Origin: Symsagittifera roscoffensis
Lineage: Eukaryota > Xenacoelomorpha > Acoela > Convolutidae
Assembly: GCF_963678635.1 (NCBI RefSeq)
Contig: NC_087070.1
Coordinates: forward strand, 29,858,048-29,922,047
Direction: 5' to 3'
Length of the DNA stretch: 64,000 nt
Positions 49,243-60,800 of the stretch are shown in pieces. The notes under the pieces were generated by a model. The model was not told the origin of the DNA, ran no database searches, and saw only the letters and a program-made list of their open reading frames with translations. Made by a program: the position numbers and the translations under genes. Position 1 is the first letter of the stretch. Each line of letters starts with the position of its first letter.

Positions 49243-50746
49243 TTGAGTAATGTAATGATTAAACTTTGTGCACCAGTCATTATAAAGCTCTTGGTTGTTT
49301 GTTTTAATGAAATGTTCGACTCGGAGTTTTTTCCTGACGATTGTAAAATATCGAAAGTGATTGCCCTGTTCAAAAGTGGAAGTGAAACTGATTTTTCTAA
49401 TTACCGACCCATCAGCCTTCTATCAACTATAAGCAAAATTGTTGAAAAACTAATTTATAGAAGAATGGTAAAATTTTTACAGAAGTATAAAATTCTTTGC
49501 CCTGAACAGTTTGGCTTCAGAAAAAAACATTCATGTGTACAGGCAATCTCACGTATAGTCAAAATATGCGCACAGTTTTGGAACGAAGAGATAGTGGAAT
49601 GGCACTTTTTCTAGATTTTAAGAAAGCATTCGACACTGTCGATCACGATATCTGAATCATTAAATTAGAGAAATGGTAAATTTTTCGTGGGTTCGTGGTA
49701 AATTTTTAAATTTGTTGAAAAATTATTGAATTAACAGAGTACAATTTGTAAGTGATGGTATCATAAATTCTTCAAATGAAAAAATAACTTGTGGAGTTCC
49801 CCAAGGTTCGGTTTTAGGTCCTTTATTGTTCTTGATTTATATCAATGATATTTCAAATGTAACAAAGACATCCGAGATAAGCCTTTTTGCCGATGACACT
49901 GCTATTGTTGGTTCTGGTAAAACGGGAGCGATTTTGAAAGAATTCAGAACAGATACTCAGAGCCTAAATGACTGGTGTAATGTCAACAAGTTATCGATTA
50001 ATACAAACAAGAGTAAACTGATGGGTTTCGGTAAAGCTATGCCTGATGCCTCAATTTCCATTGCTGGTGAAAACATGGAAAATAAAGAAAGTTTCAAATA
50101 TTTGGGTATTGAAATTGACAAAAAATTGAATTTTAATATGCACACTGTAAAAGTTTGCACGAAAATTTTCAAATTTAATGGTGTTTTATATCGAGTAAGA
50201 TCTTGTTTCTCTAAACAGGCATTAATTAAGTTTTACATTGCATACGTGATTCCACTAATTTCTTATGGCTTATTAGCTTATGGATCTACATCGAAATCAA
50301 ACCTTGATAAAATTTACTTGGCACAGAAAAAAATCATAAGAACCATTTTCTTCCTTCGAAAGTATGATCATGTGTCGGAGTATTTTTCAAAATTCCAACT
50401 TCAGAGTGAACATGAAATTTTTATCAGCCAATTGTTTTCCGAGACAATTTTTCAGTTCCTTGGAAAATCGCCTTTAAAATTTTTGAATCTTGATTATGTA
50501 AAAACGCGTCGTAGTACCCGGTCGAATAGTTTAGGTTGTATACCATTACCTTTGAGAAAATCAAAGTTAGCACAAAATTCGGTTTCGTACAAAACTGTAA
50601 AATGCTATAATTTCCTAACGTCAAATAACCTATTGCCTCTTAACCTTAACGAGTTTACTGACAAACAGAAGAAAGACTTTTACGTAAAATTAAAAAAAGT
50701 GTATTTAAATGACAATCGATTACTTGTTGACATGTTTATAGGGTAA
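49243..50746 (+). pseudogene. LINE reverse transcriptase
   Basis: RT motifs in order are PDDCKISKVIALFKSG, NYRPISLLSTISKIVEKLIY, EQFGFRKKHSC, then (frame change near 49600) LFLDFKKAFDTVDHDI with the motif A Asp, CGVPQGSVLGPLLFL (49795-49840), and LFADDTAIVGSG (about 49885), the catalytic FADD box. The long 306-codon C-terminal ORF (49826-50746) has YLGIEIDKKLNF and a C-terminal segment with KTVKCYNFL, typical of these elements. Stops lie near 49654 and 49730. The copy is inactive but not old enough to lose its motifs. Confidence 0.9.
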
Positions 50747-50930
50747 ATTTCGTGTACCCTCATATTTTAACTCGGTTTTGCTTTCACTTATTTAACTAGG
50801 TTTCCCTTAGATTACTGCTAGTTGGGCTGTACTGCCTGTACAGTAACCTTGATGCAGTATTTAAGTACACATATGTGTTTTTTATACTGTCTCTAAATTC
50901 AAAATCAATTCAATAATAAGCAACTTTCCT

Positions 50931-51193
50931 TAAAAAAATTATTACTGAATCAAAGATAGGAAGAAATTATTATTTTTTTTATCCATCGCTTTGTTTTACT
51001 TCGCAAGAAGGAATAAGAAGCTTTTATCATATTTTTATAACAATCTAAGAAACTGCTTCAATCCAGACAAAACCATAAATCTTCAAAGTGCACTTTAATG
51101 CCTATGAAAAAAATTTCATTTTAAAAACTTAGGTAACTTTTTTAAAAATTGATCAAAATCATCCCCCACACGGTATGTAAAATACAACAAGAA
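50931..51193. other. Spacer
   Basis: AT-rich with no feature recognised. The last five bases, AAGAA (51189-51193), may be the target duplication of the DNA element that follows. Confidence 0.5.
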
Positions 51194-51632
51194 CCCGCAC
51201 TGACAAAAATGGATCAATTTTAGCATGAAAAAAAAACGTTGATTAAAATTAGATCAATTTTAATATGAAAAAAGTACGATGATGAGTTTTAGATTGATTT
51301 TAGTGTCAAAAAAGTTCGAAGATAAAACAAAAAAGATGACGATTGATTTGGATTGATTTAAAATCGATTTAAAATGATCTCAAATCCCAACTGAAAAAAG
51401 TGATCCAAATCAATTTTAAATCAACTTAAATGCATTTTTTCCAGTCTGAATTTGTTTTGAATTTTAAGGTGATTAAAACGGATTTAAATCGATTTTTTTT
51501 TGTTTGAGATTTATCAGTTTCGAAAATTGATTGCATTCACTCATTGCCTATCATTTTTCATTCTACATCCATAGCGTCTTGTAGCATAAAAAAGACCAAA
51601 TAAAAAGACCAAAATATTAATAAAATTCTTTG

Positions 51633-51637
51633 ATTTT
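51633..51637. repeat. LTR element 2 target site duplication, left
   Basis: ATTTT, repeated at 58632-58636 immediately after the 3' LTR. AT-rich, so less diagnostic alone, but it agrees with both LTR ends. Confidence 0.8.
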
Positions 51638-51899
51638 TGTCATCCGGCATGGGTAGATAAAATTCCATTATGTATTTAAATATCATTTATGTTTTTATAT
51701 TATATAACATTGATGTGTACTGGTCGATTGACCTTGATACAAGGACATGAACGGTGTCTGAAGAGAACTACGGTTCAGAGAATAATTAACTCTTACAAAA
51801 ACAAGTTGTTTTAACTTCTCTCTCTCAACAGTTGATATTATCTATCCATACGGATTCAATGACAGACTGTTCATACCTCGAGAAGTATATGGTATGACA
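51638..51899 (+). repeat. LTR element 2, 5' LTR
   Basis: 262 bp from TGTCATCCGG to GGTATGACA. The matching copy is at 58376-58631. Confidence 0.95.
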
Positions 51900-53072
51900 T
51901 GGCGCAGCCAGCAGGATTTTCGAAGAATCCATTCAACATAAATCATTTCTGGGAACGAGCATTGGCCGAACCGTCACTAGAATGGACAGTAACCTTGCAC
52001 TCCAGGAAGGTCAATACTGGAAATGGCAGTTTTCGCCAAAGACGGCATTGAAATTCGAAACCTACTACGAGCTTGTACAACACTTGTTGAACCCGCCGAG
52101 CCAGTAAACGAGGTTGAAATCACTGGCGAAACAGATGCTCAAAGAAAGAACAGAGAGGTGCGCAATCAAGAAAAAAGAGTGGGTTGGGAAAACCACGTGA
52201 TAAAAGCGCGAGAAGGAGATGTCCTGTGCAATTCATTCCGATGGGATGAAGCGGATGCTAAAGTTCGCAGCTACTTTTTTCTTATGTCTCGGCGCCGAAA
52301 GACAACGTCAAATACAGCAATAACTACCGAATATGCAATTACACACGGTGTCTACACAACAATTCATGACTGTTTTGGAAGATATATTCGTAACGATACG
52401 TATAATAGCGTTCGAGAGGTATAACTTCATTTGTCGAAAACAAAAGAAAACGGAGAGTCTAGAACAGTTTCATGCTGATCTAGTTGAATCACAAGCCGAT
52501 CACAAGCAGAAGTTTGATACATAGCTTCACAAGCCGATTGTGGCGACCGTGAAAGTGAGTGGGTACGGGATATGCTTACCGCTCATATGAACAATGAAAA
52601 AATTGCAGAAGAACTGCTAGCCCAAACACGTAAACCACAGGAAGCTTACGAATACGCGATCCGACGCAAAAAAGGAATTGAACACAGGCGCACAATGAAA
52701 GTAAATCCGATCGGAGGGCAATCAAATACAACCACGAAGCAAGAACCAATACACTATGTCAATACACGTGGCAGACAAAATCAACAATATAACCAAAACA
52801 ATCAACGAGGCCCGGGAAGTTTTCGCGGACGGCCATACCCACGTGGATTCAATAACGCAAGAGGTCAACAGAATCAACAACAACGAAACACAAATTACAA
52901 AAATTTTTTTATATATGGAAACCAATATAGTCCAAACCACCTACAAACTTGTCCAGCTAAAGACAAAATTTGTTCAAAATGCGCAAAACGCGGACACTTT
53001 GCGAAAGTTTGTCGTTCCACAAACATCACTTTTTTAGGAAATACAAACGAGGAACAACAAGAAGAAACATAA
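51899..53072 (+). pseudogene. Gag of LTR element 2
   Basis: An ATG at 51899-51901 straddles the last LTR base and the primer-binding site and opens MAQPAGFSKNPFNINHFWER. After a frame change before 52023 the capsid-like region continues (FAKDGIEIRNLLRACT, to 52424), then in another frame to 52524 (CRKQKKTESLEQFHADLVE) and in the ORF 52572-53072. That ORF carries an RG/Gln-rich tract and the zinc knuckle CSKCAKRGHFAKVC (spacing 2-4-4), preceded by a knuckle-like stretch that has lost its first Cys pair (YGNQYSPNHLQTC). Gag would package the RNA into particles. At least three frame changes make it non-functional. Confidence 0.85.
51900..51917 (+). promoter_or_regulatory. LTR element 2 primer-binding site
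   Basis: TGGCGCAGCCAGCAGGAT starts directly after the LTR, with TGG complementary to a tRNA CCA end. The tRNA was not identified. Confidence 0.7.
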
Positions 53073-53224
53073 ATAGAGAGCACGGGGACGGATACCTACC
53101 CGGTGGCTTACGCAGTGTTCACCACAAACGATGGTTGGGAAAATTACGCAATATACGACTTTTCAGTAATGGCAATCTCTGAATCATTTGTGATTAAAGA
53201 CACAAAAACAAATCAGAAGACGAT

Positions 53225-55050
53225 TTGAATGGACACATCGTCAAATTGAGATCGAATACAACAGAATTATTTGCAACTGCTGACTCAGGTAGCCAAATGT
53301 CTTTTCTAAACGAAAAAACGGCACAACGATTACAACAAAACAACTCTTCGGCAATATTAAAACATATTCCCCCGGAGGATGCAGCCAGAAATTTGGCATG
53401 CTATAACGGTGAATATATTCAACCTAAATGAAGATTGATACTAACGATTGAGTCTGCGGGATGGAAAGTTCAAACAGCTCCGTTCATTATAGTGGACAAC
53501 CAAAAAGCCAATATACTAGGACGGAACTTACTACCACGTATTGGCATCCGACTTATTCAGGAAAAACCAACCCAAAAGGTACTCAACGTACAACAAAGCG
53601 ACGATTCAAACCATGAGATCAAACAATGGGTCAAGGATAATTTTCAACAACTCTGCGTACGAATTGGAAAATCCAAACATCACGTAATGAAAACACAGTT
53701 CAACAAAGATTTTGAACCTATACAACAAAAAGGCAGACGCATACCAATACACTTACAAGAAAGAGTTGAAGCTAGCTAAACAAATTGATTGACCAAAAAC
53801 ACATCATTAAACTCGATAAGTGTTCACACAAATAATTTATCAGCCCAATAGTAATCACGGTCAAAAAGGACCAAACGGTCAAACTAGCACTGGGCTCAAA
53901 GAAAATTTACAAATACATACACAAAAACAAATATCAAATGCCAAACATTGACGTTCTGCTGGACAATATCGCATAAGAAGTGAAATCAGACAAATCGAAC
54001 CAAACATTATTCACAACACTTGACTTGAGATACGCATATTCACAAATCCCTTTGGATAAAACAACACGAGAACAATGCAACTTCAGCCTAATTGGGGGAA
54101 ATGCCACCGGAACATACCAACTTCAAACAAGATTTTACGGCCTTACGGACATGCCGACAGAGTTCCAAAAAATGTGGATCTAACACACACAAACTGCAAC
54201 AATACCTATGCATACCTCGACGATATTCTAATCGTAACAAAAGGAACGCTCGAAACTCATCGACAAAAACTCCAGACGGTGCTAAAAAACTCGATGAGGA
54301 AAATCTTGCGACTTCATTAGACAAGTGTAAGTTCGCATGCAAACAAGTTGAGTGGTTGGGCTACACCATAAACAGTGAGGGAACTAAACCACTAATAAAG
54401 TAAACCGAGGCAATTGAAAAAATATCATCCCCCAATACATTCAAACAACTCAAAAGTTTCATGGGATCAATACATCATCTGACCAGATATATACCAAATT
54501 TAGCCCAAACAGCGGCAGCATAACGACCATTACTCAAAAACACTGAAAAGAACAGACCTATTAATTGGCTACCAGAACACAACACTGCCTTCAAAACATT
54601 TTACAACTCGTGGCTAAAGTCACACAAAATAAACATTTTGACCAATATTTAGATACTCGCATCGTCTGTGATGCATCCAATACAGATTTAGGAGCTGCAT
54701 TAGAAAAACACTCAACGGAAGGTTGGGTGGCTATAGCAAACGCGTCACGTTTTTTAAAATCTCTTGAGGAAAAAAATTTGGTAAATGAATCAGAACTATT
54801 AAGCATTGTTTGGACAATTGAGCACTTCAAATACTATTTGTACGGCAAACATTTTACTGTCATCATCAAGCGTTAATTAGTGCATTAAACGCCAGCAAAC
54901 AATCAAAGACAAGTCAAAGCCGCCTCACCCGCTGGATCGATAGATTAATACCATTTCATTTTGATATCAAACATCTCGCAGGGAGTAAAATGGGATTAAT
55001 TGACTATATGTCACGGTATCCGGTTAGATTACCCTTACCCCCAAAGAGTA
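53225..55050 (+). pseudogene. Protease, RT and RNase H of LTR element 2
   Basis: Protease: ATADSGSQMSFLNEKTA (about 53277) with the DSG active site, and ANILGRNLLPRIGI (about 53510) as its C-terminal signature. RT: GRRIPIHLQERVE (about 53730), FTTLDLRYAYSQIPLD (about 54015, motif A), FYGLTDMPTEFQ (about 54135, motif B) and YAYLDDILIV (about 54205, catalytic YLDD). Connection: WLGYTINSEGTKPL. RNase H: RIVCDASNTDLGAAL (about 54660) and NESELLSIVWTIEHFKYYLYG (about 54785). Stops and frame changes occur at about 53430, 53780, 53975, 54180, 54400 and 54875. Domain order is normal for Ty3/gypsy. Confidence 0.9.
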
Positions 55051-55096
55051 CAATGAGGAATTTGTAGTTGAGGCATTTACCACATTCATAAACAAC

Positions 55097-55279
55097 TTGG
55101 AAATGATTGACAATGTCACACTAAATCAATTGGCCAACCAAAACAAAGCACCATGTAACCTGATCAAAAAACGCAGGGAAAATAAAGAGCTATTACAGCT
55201 TAGAACAAACGCTCAATTAACAACTAAACATTCCAAACATTCCATCAACGGTCAATTGCTACCAAAAATCAGAATTTAG
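55097..55279 (+). pseudogene. RNase H to integrase linker remnant
   Basis: A 60-codon polar frame (MEMIDNVTLNQLANQNKAP), expected as the spacer after RNase H in this group of elements. No catalytic motif. Confidence 0.45.
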
Positions 55280-55371
55280 TCTAACTCAAACTCTGTTCAA
55301 ATTCAGTCAACATCCCATTCAGCTAAAAATCAGTCAGCGATCTCGCATTCGAAAATTTTCAATTTCAACGA

Positions 55372-55923
55372 TTGATCAGTCAACCCATTAAAAACTCAAA
55401 CGATGAGTCGAAAAGAAACAAGAATTTCACAGGTGGTTTCATCACGAGCGACCAGAAATCCACAAATTTACACGGCCGTACAGTTTCGGTAGATTGGAAG
55501 AACACATCAGACCGAAAAGAAAGCCTCTCCGACCCGAGGTGGCACAAACGGCCACCAACAAAGGATAAAAAGACCAAAGTGACCGACGCAAGAGATTTCA
55601 TTACTGGAACGAAAACTACAAAATTTCCAAAAACTATCATTGGAGATACCTCAACAGCAACACCCACAGGTACAAAAGGAGGCAACTCACCAACAACTGT
55701 GCCACGAATAGCTCAAGTAACAATAGCTACACAAACAGTACTGCAAAACCAGATGGAAAAAGAGAAATCATCCACTTCAACTCAAACAATTAGCAACACC
55801 GAAACCAATCTGTCAATGGAACAAGAAAAAGAGATATATGTCAGCCGCGTGGACCCAAATGTATGCCTACAAGAGGAGACAGCACCTAACGTGGAACCCC
55901 CGACGATGACTACTTCACTTTAA
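55372..55923 (+). CDS. Thr/Lys-rich insert between RNase H and integrase
   Basis: A 183-codon open stretch (KKTKVTDARDFITGTKTTKF, TQTISNTETNLSMEQEKEIY) lying between the RNase H and integrase coding parts. Elements of this type often carry a variable, low-complexity linker here. It is the longest intact frame of the element. No domain recognised. Confidence 0.5.
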   Translation: MISQPIKNSNDESKRNKNFTGGFITSDQKSTNLHGRTVSVDWKNTSDRKESLSDPRWHKRPPTKDKKTKVTDARDFITGTKTTKFPKTIIGDTSTATPTGTKGGNSPTTVPRIAQVTIATQTVLQNQMEKEKSSTSTQTISNTETNLSMEQEKEIYVSRVDPNVCLQEETAPNVEPPTMTTSL

Positions 55924-55947
55924 CTCGAGGCTAGTCACACAGAGGTT

Positions 55948-56960
55948 ATGGACATTGTGGTGGCAACCGTTGAGAAAGCCACTGAAACGGAGGAGAACAC
56001 ACCTTTATTTCGACGTAAGCTACAAAAAGTGCTAGGAATCCCATTCATCGCTGCAGCCACCAAGAAAGACAGAAATTTGCGCCCACTGATAAATTTTGTC
56101 AAAAAGCGGGACTGGGATACCATAAAAGCCTCGTACGGACAATAATGGTTTAATGTACAAAATCGCCTTCATGTCCGAGAAGACTGCCTCCTTGGCGACG
56201 AAAGAATTGTAACTCCTTCGCAGCTACAACAGACAATAGTGGATAGCCTTCAGCTCACACATCCGGGATTGGCAGCCAGGTTGGATCTCAGTCAACATGT
56301 CTGTTTTCCGCACATCCACCGCTCTATTGTGCAAATGGCACAACAATGCAATTATTGTACAGAACAAGGTAAAAATTTGAAACCCATACAAGGAAAAAAC
56401 CCTTCATTCTAAACGGAATCGGTGGTCGAACCTAATGAGGAAGTAAATTAGATTTTGCGGGGCCCTTACCGAACGAACTTAATAGAGATTCATACATTTT
56501 AGTGGCAATAGATAAGTTGTCAAAGTTCCCGACAGCAAAAAATGTCTCAAACACAACAGCAGATACTGCAATTAGGTTCATGCAACGTTATACTTCTAAT
56601 AACGGAGTTTCGCGTAGATTGAGATGTGACCAAGCCCAAACATTCAGAGCGAAAAAACTCCAATTTTTCTGTAGGTTAAATCATTTAAAACTACTGTTTG
56701 CGCCTGTAAATGGTCATAGAGCTATAGGGGTTGTGGAACGGATGATCCAAACAATTAAGCGTAGATTAGCGGTCATTAGAATTGATCCATCAAATACAGC
56801 ATATAAGTTAGCTTCGGATGTCGCAGAAATAATATAAACATTGAGAGTTACACCACACGGTGTCAAAAAAACGTCTCCTTTCGAAGCACATATGGGTAGA
56901 AAACCAAACACCTCATTATCAAACATAGCCACAAATAGCTCACCCAACAATTTAAACTGG
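55948..56960 (+). pseudogene. Integrase of LTR element 2
   Basis: An N-terminal linker frame (55948-56145) stops in-frame but continues as RLHVREDCLLGDERIVTP. The zinc-binding part shows LTHPGLAARLDLSQHVCFPH and a CNYC pair near 56350. The core has DFAGPLPNELNRDSYILV (first Asp, about 56453), RCDQAQTF (second Asp, about 56625) and GVVERMIQTIKRR (Glu, about 56730). The C-terminal TPHGVKKTSPFEAHMGRKP follows a stop at about 56835. Several frame changes and stops separate the parts. The DDE residues are all still visible. Confidence 0.88.
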
Positions 56961-57258
56961 AGAGCGCAAAACATGCATGTTTAGATCGAAAGAAACTTGA
57001 AAAGCCGCCGTTGCCAGCAGAAACCATGCATGACCTCGAAAGATGGTCAGAGGATGAAGCACAGATTCGAAAGAAAGAGACCCAACAAAAGTCCCACATG
57101 GACCAATAATGAGGACACTAGAAAACAAACAATCATCACCACAGTCAAAAACAGCTGTATATACAGAATCTATAGAACTAGCGAAAAGCAAACTTAATCT
57201 ACGATAAAAAGGGGTACAACATACTATTGATAAAAATATCAAAAAACGCATAGAATAA

Positions 57259-58219
57259 GTGGCACGAAAAACCATTCGGCTAGCAACCAAAGTAAAAAAC
57301 CCAAAAACATTTGAACAAAAATACAAAACAATAGACGGAAAAATCCTCACATACACACCGCATACTGCTTGGGTACAATCTTTTGGCAAACAACCAAGAT
57401 TACTAAGGAATAGTGGCGCTGCTTTCGTCCCCAATCCCGTAATATACGGACCTTGTAGACCTTCTCGTTTGAGTTATTATGTTGCTTACAAATCCGCACG
57501 GAGAACAGGACCATGCTTACGTTTTTTAGACATCAACGATCCAGAAGCTCCACAACATCCCATGTTCAAGGAGGACACCAGAACGGGACTACCAGTCAAA
57601 TTAACAACCCAAGAGAAATCACAAAACCAAGGAACAAGTAAAGCCAGTCCTACAAGGAGAAAAGCATTTGAAAAACGGACTGGTTGAAAACCATTGCGAA
57701 AACTACTAACCCCAAGAGGGATGAGTCTCCAAACGGAGATGGAAAAGACAAACCCTACAGAGAAAGAAGACGATCTAACGTCCGCTTCGGAGGAGAATAC
57801 GTCACCTTCACCTAAGCGACAGAACCAGAAAAAAAACACCGCCTGCAATTGCAACGAGAAAATCGACAAGGGCCAGACAGGCGACATTAGCAACAGCTCT
57901 AGGAAATTCTGCCCCAATCAACGCTATACAAAACGCAAGCATAACAGGGACGAAACAATTTGAAATCGTTTCACCATCTGAAAAACCGAAAACAGACACA
58001 CCAAGTTTGAAATCTTTAATCCAAGAAACGGGATTTTCTGAAAAAACCCCAGAATACAAAGCCTGCATACAATTTATCCAAGCGATTAGTCCGAAACATA
58101 AAATAAACGTTACAGATGATGTAATAGATCTTACTTCACCAGCGGAGGCCGACGACGAAAAGATGGACAATAACGATATATTCTGCGAAAAATCGACAAT
58201 TGTTGAAGACCCAAAATAA
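57259..58219 (+). pseudogene. Post-integrase C-terminal region of LTR element 2
   Basis: Three consecutive frames (57259-57687, 57694-57963, 58007-58219). The first has KYKTIDGKILTYTPHTAWVQ and a basic Ser/Arg tail, resembling the C-terminal extension of some Ty3/gypsy Pol proteins. The others are Glu/Lys/Ser-rich (EKEDDLTSASEENTSPSPKR; KINVTDDVIDLTSPAEADDE). Whether they form an extra ORF or a long Pol tail cannot be decided. A similar acidic tail occurs in the minus-strand element at 61717-62550. Confidence 0.55.
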
Positions 58220-58363
58220 GATGAGCCAGTAAACAATGAGGAAGAACACGGAGTAGTAGAGAACGTCAACAACATTGGAGAACAAAGAGGGGAGATATAA
58301 ATAGAGAAGCCAAACAGTCCTACGGGGACTTAAAAACTCAAAGAAAATTTTATCATTTTTCCC

Positions 58364-58375
58364 GAGGAGGGGGAA
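58364..58375 (+). promoter_or_regulatory. LTR element 2 polypurine tract
   Basis: GAGGAGGGGGAA lies immediately upstream of the 3' LTR, the expected site for plus-strand priming. Confidence 0.85.
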
Positions 58376-58631
58376 TGTCATCCGGCATGGATAGATAAAA
58401 CTCCATTATAAATGTTATAAATGTTTTGATATTGTATAACATTAATGTGTACTGGTCAATTGAACTTGTTACAAGGACGAGAACGGTGTCTGAAGAGAAC
58501 AACGGTTCAGAGAATAATTAACTCTTACGAAAGCAAGTTGTTTCAACTTCTCTCTCTCAACAGTTGATATTATCTATCCATACGGATTCACTAACAGACT
58601 GTTCATACCTCGAGGAGTATATGGTATGACA
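58376..58631 (+). repeat. LTR element 2, 3' LTR
   Basis: 256 bp, same terminal sequences as the 5' LTR. A short central region (ATAAATGTTATAAATG) differs most. Confidence 0.95.
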
Positions 58632-58636
58632 ATTTT
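58632..58636. repeat. LTR element 2 target site duplication, right
   Basis: ATTTT, matching 51633-51637. Confidence 0.8.
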
Positions 58637-58857
58637 CTTGCATCTTTTGAGCTCATAAACTGATCTATAATGACCATTTTCTTGATTCGTTTTATAAGTT
58701 TTGCCCAAAATCTGACTCATTATCATATCTTTCTATGATATAATTGCATATTAACGAGATCAAATTTCAATTTATTCTGACCTTTTTTTTTGTTTGTTAC
58801 ATCGGATTTAGCAAAATCTGCTTACAACAATTTTCTATAATTTCATTGCCTATTTTT

Positions 58858-59341
58858 GAGCTTGGAGCTGATTTATGTGGATAATTTTATTGAGTTTTTT
58901 AACATTTGGCACGAGTGTTTACATTTAAAAAATCGGGAATAAAATTTTCCAACAATTTTTCAAAGGGTATGTTTTTTTCGCCGTGATAGCAAAAAAAATC
59001 TGTTTTAGTGTGTCGGAAAATCCATCGAAATCTTTTTAAATCGATTTTTTAGACACTTAAATTGATTTTAAAATTTCAAAAAGATCAATTTAAATCGATT
59101 TAAATGAATTTAAGTGAGATTCTGTTGGGTTTAATTGAGATTCGGATGGATTTTATAGAGTCAGAAAACCCATCGAAATCGATTTAAATCGATTTTTTAG
59201 ACACTTAAATCGATTTAAAGTTTTCAAAAAGATCGACTTAAATCGATTTAAAATCCATTTAAGTTCCTAAAATGCGCATGGTTAATCGATTTGGATCGAT
59301 TGAAAATCAATTTAAATCGACCGGAAACCATTTTTATCAGT
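58858..59341. repeat. AAATCGATTT-rich repeat, copy A
   Basis: About 484 bp closely similar to 59907-60392. Contains two internal sub-repeats, each with CCCATCGAAATCGATTT or its variant followed by TTTTTTAGACACTTAAAT. Its end coincides with the right terminus of the inverted-repeat DNA element. Confidence 0.85.
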
Positions 59342-59346
59342 GCGGG

Positions 59347-59906
59347 AAGAACAAACATCTTTTGTGAAAATTTTAAGCTCAGACTCAAAACCTCAAGGGT
59401 ACTAAACCTTTTGATAGAAAAAATAACAACTAGGATTTAGCCAACTGAAAGCGGGTTGTGGTGATGGCAGTTAATTGAGAACAAGTTTCAGTTAAAACAG
59501 CAAGTTTTAGATGAACACAATTCATTGCAAAAAAAGCTCAAAATTATCAAAAATGATTTAAACTATAAACATTTTAGCAACAGAAAAACTTTTAGACTCA
59601 AAGTTAGTAAAGAGATTCTGATTTCAAAAAAAACTCTGACGGCTCTTCAACTCAAAATATACTTTCTTTTTTTCATAAACATATCATTGTTTTTAGGCAT
59701 ATAATGATCTATAGACTCATCATTTCTTTCCGAAATTGAAAAAATTGGTAAATATAATTGAACACAATTTTTATATAAAATTGAAAATTTCTTTTAAATA
59801 AGATTTTTTAAACCAAGCCAATTGAGATCGGATACTTTTTGTATAAGCACTACAGCTGCCTGCTCTTGATGTTTTTTTGGTATATTTTTTCATCCATGCC
59901 TTTTTT
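59347..59906. other. Spacer between the two repeat copies
   Basis: AT-rich, no gene or motif recognised. The short minus-strand frames near 59771-60105 overlap repeat DNA and are not supported. Confidence 0.5.
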
Positions 59907-60392
59907 CGAGCTTGAAACTGATTTATGCGGATAATTTTGTTGAATTTTTTAACATCTGGCACGAATGTTTACTTTTCAAAAATCCAGAATAAAAGTTTCC
60001 AACAACTTTTTGAAGGGTATGTTTTTTCGCCTTGTTAGCAAAAAAAATATATATTAGTGTATCGGAAAATCCATCGAAATCGATGTAAATTGATTTTTTA
60101 GACACTAAAATTGATTTAAAAATTTCAAAAAGATTGATTTAAATCGATTTAAAATGGATTTAATTGAGATTCTGATAGGTTTAAATGAGATTCGGATGGA
60201 TTTTATAGAGTCAGAAAACCCATCGAAATCGATTTGAATCGATTTTTTAGACACTTAAATCGATTTAAAATTTTCAATAAGATCGATTTAAATCAATTTA
60301 AAATCCATTTAAGCTCGTAAAATGTACATGGTTAATTGATTTGGATTGATTTAAAATTAATTAAAATCGACCGGAAACCATTTCTGTCAGTG
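59907..60392. repeat. AAATCGATTT-rich repeat, copy B
   Basis: Direct copy of 58858-59341, starting GAGCTTGAAACTGATTTATG and ending CCATTTCTGTCAGTGC. It probably represents the right half of a second member of the same element family. No matching left end was found between 59347 and 59907. Confidence 0.85.
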
Positions 60393-60800
60393 CTTGAAGT
60401 TTTCTGAAGCGAATGTTTTTTTTCCTCAATTTGTGAGCCGGATTTTTTGCCGCTGCATATCAATGAACAATAGTAGTTGTTTTTGAATAGTCCCAAATTG
60501 ACCAAAAGGATTATATGCAAATGTTCTCTTAAATTCACGAACCTTTTTCACAGGTTAGCTACTTGATTTTCAAACTTTTTGAAATTGACTACAAGTTTTT
60601 GTTAGGACATTATAAATTCATTGCCTGACCGCTTTCTGACAAAGAAAATTACGCTTATTACGATGACGCCTTGAATAACCTACGTGTTCAAAAAACGACT
60701 CTTAGTTTTTTTATAAAGCGGAACCACTGATGTTTTTTCTACGCACTTTTTTGAGGTATATTAAATCGGAGCAAGACTTTTTTCGAAGTCAGAAATCAAT
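60393..60800. other. Non-coding AT-rich DNA
   Basis: Nothing recognised. The 68-codon minus-strand frame at 60332-60538 has no motif. Confidence 0.5.

Larger units (their letters stand above)
48071..50930 (+). mobile_element. 5'-truncated non-LTR retrotransposon (APE-type LINE)
   Basis: Sequence begins in the middle of an AP-endonuclease domain near 48075 (5' truncation is typical of LINE insertion), continues through reverse transcriptase, and ends in a short 3' untranslated region of about 180 bp with an A/T-rich tail near 50930. The domain order, FADD box and C-terminal region suggest the CR1/jockey group, though the clade is not firmly assigned. Confidence 0.85.
51638..58631 (+). mobile_element. 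Ty3/gypsy LTR retrotransposon 2, degraded
   Basis: A 6,994-bp element with direct LTRs, TG...CA ends, 5-bp target duplication, a primer-binding site abutting the 5' LTR and a polypurine tract before the 3' LTR. Gag, protease, RT, RNase H and integrase are recognisable in that order, which defines Ty3/gypsy, but are scattered over many frames with numerous stops. The LTRs differ by about 17 substitutions plus indels (roughly 7-8 percent by eye), so it is older than retroelement 1. It lies inside a DNA element. Confidence 0.95.
51194..59346. mobile_element. Non-autonomous DNA element with terminal inverted repeats, interrupted by LTR element 2
   Basis: The left end reads CCCGCACTGACAAAAATGG (51194-51212) and the right end is its inverted counterpart, CCATTTTTATCAGTGCGGG (59328-59346), with one mismatch. 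AAGAA flanks both sides (51189-51193 and 59347-59351). Without the LTR element the unit is about 1.16 kb of AT-rich DNA packed with AAATCGATTT-like motifs and has no coding frame, so it fits a MITE-like or foldback element. Confidence 0.65.
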
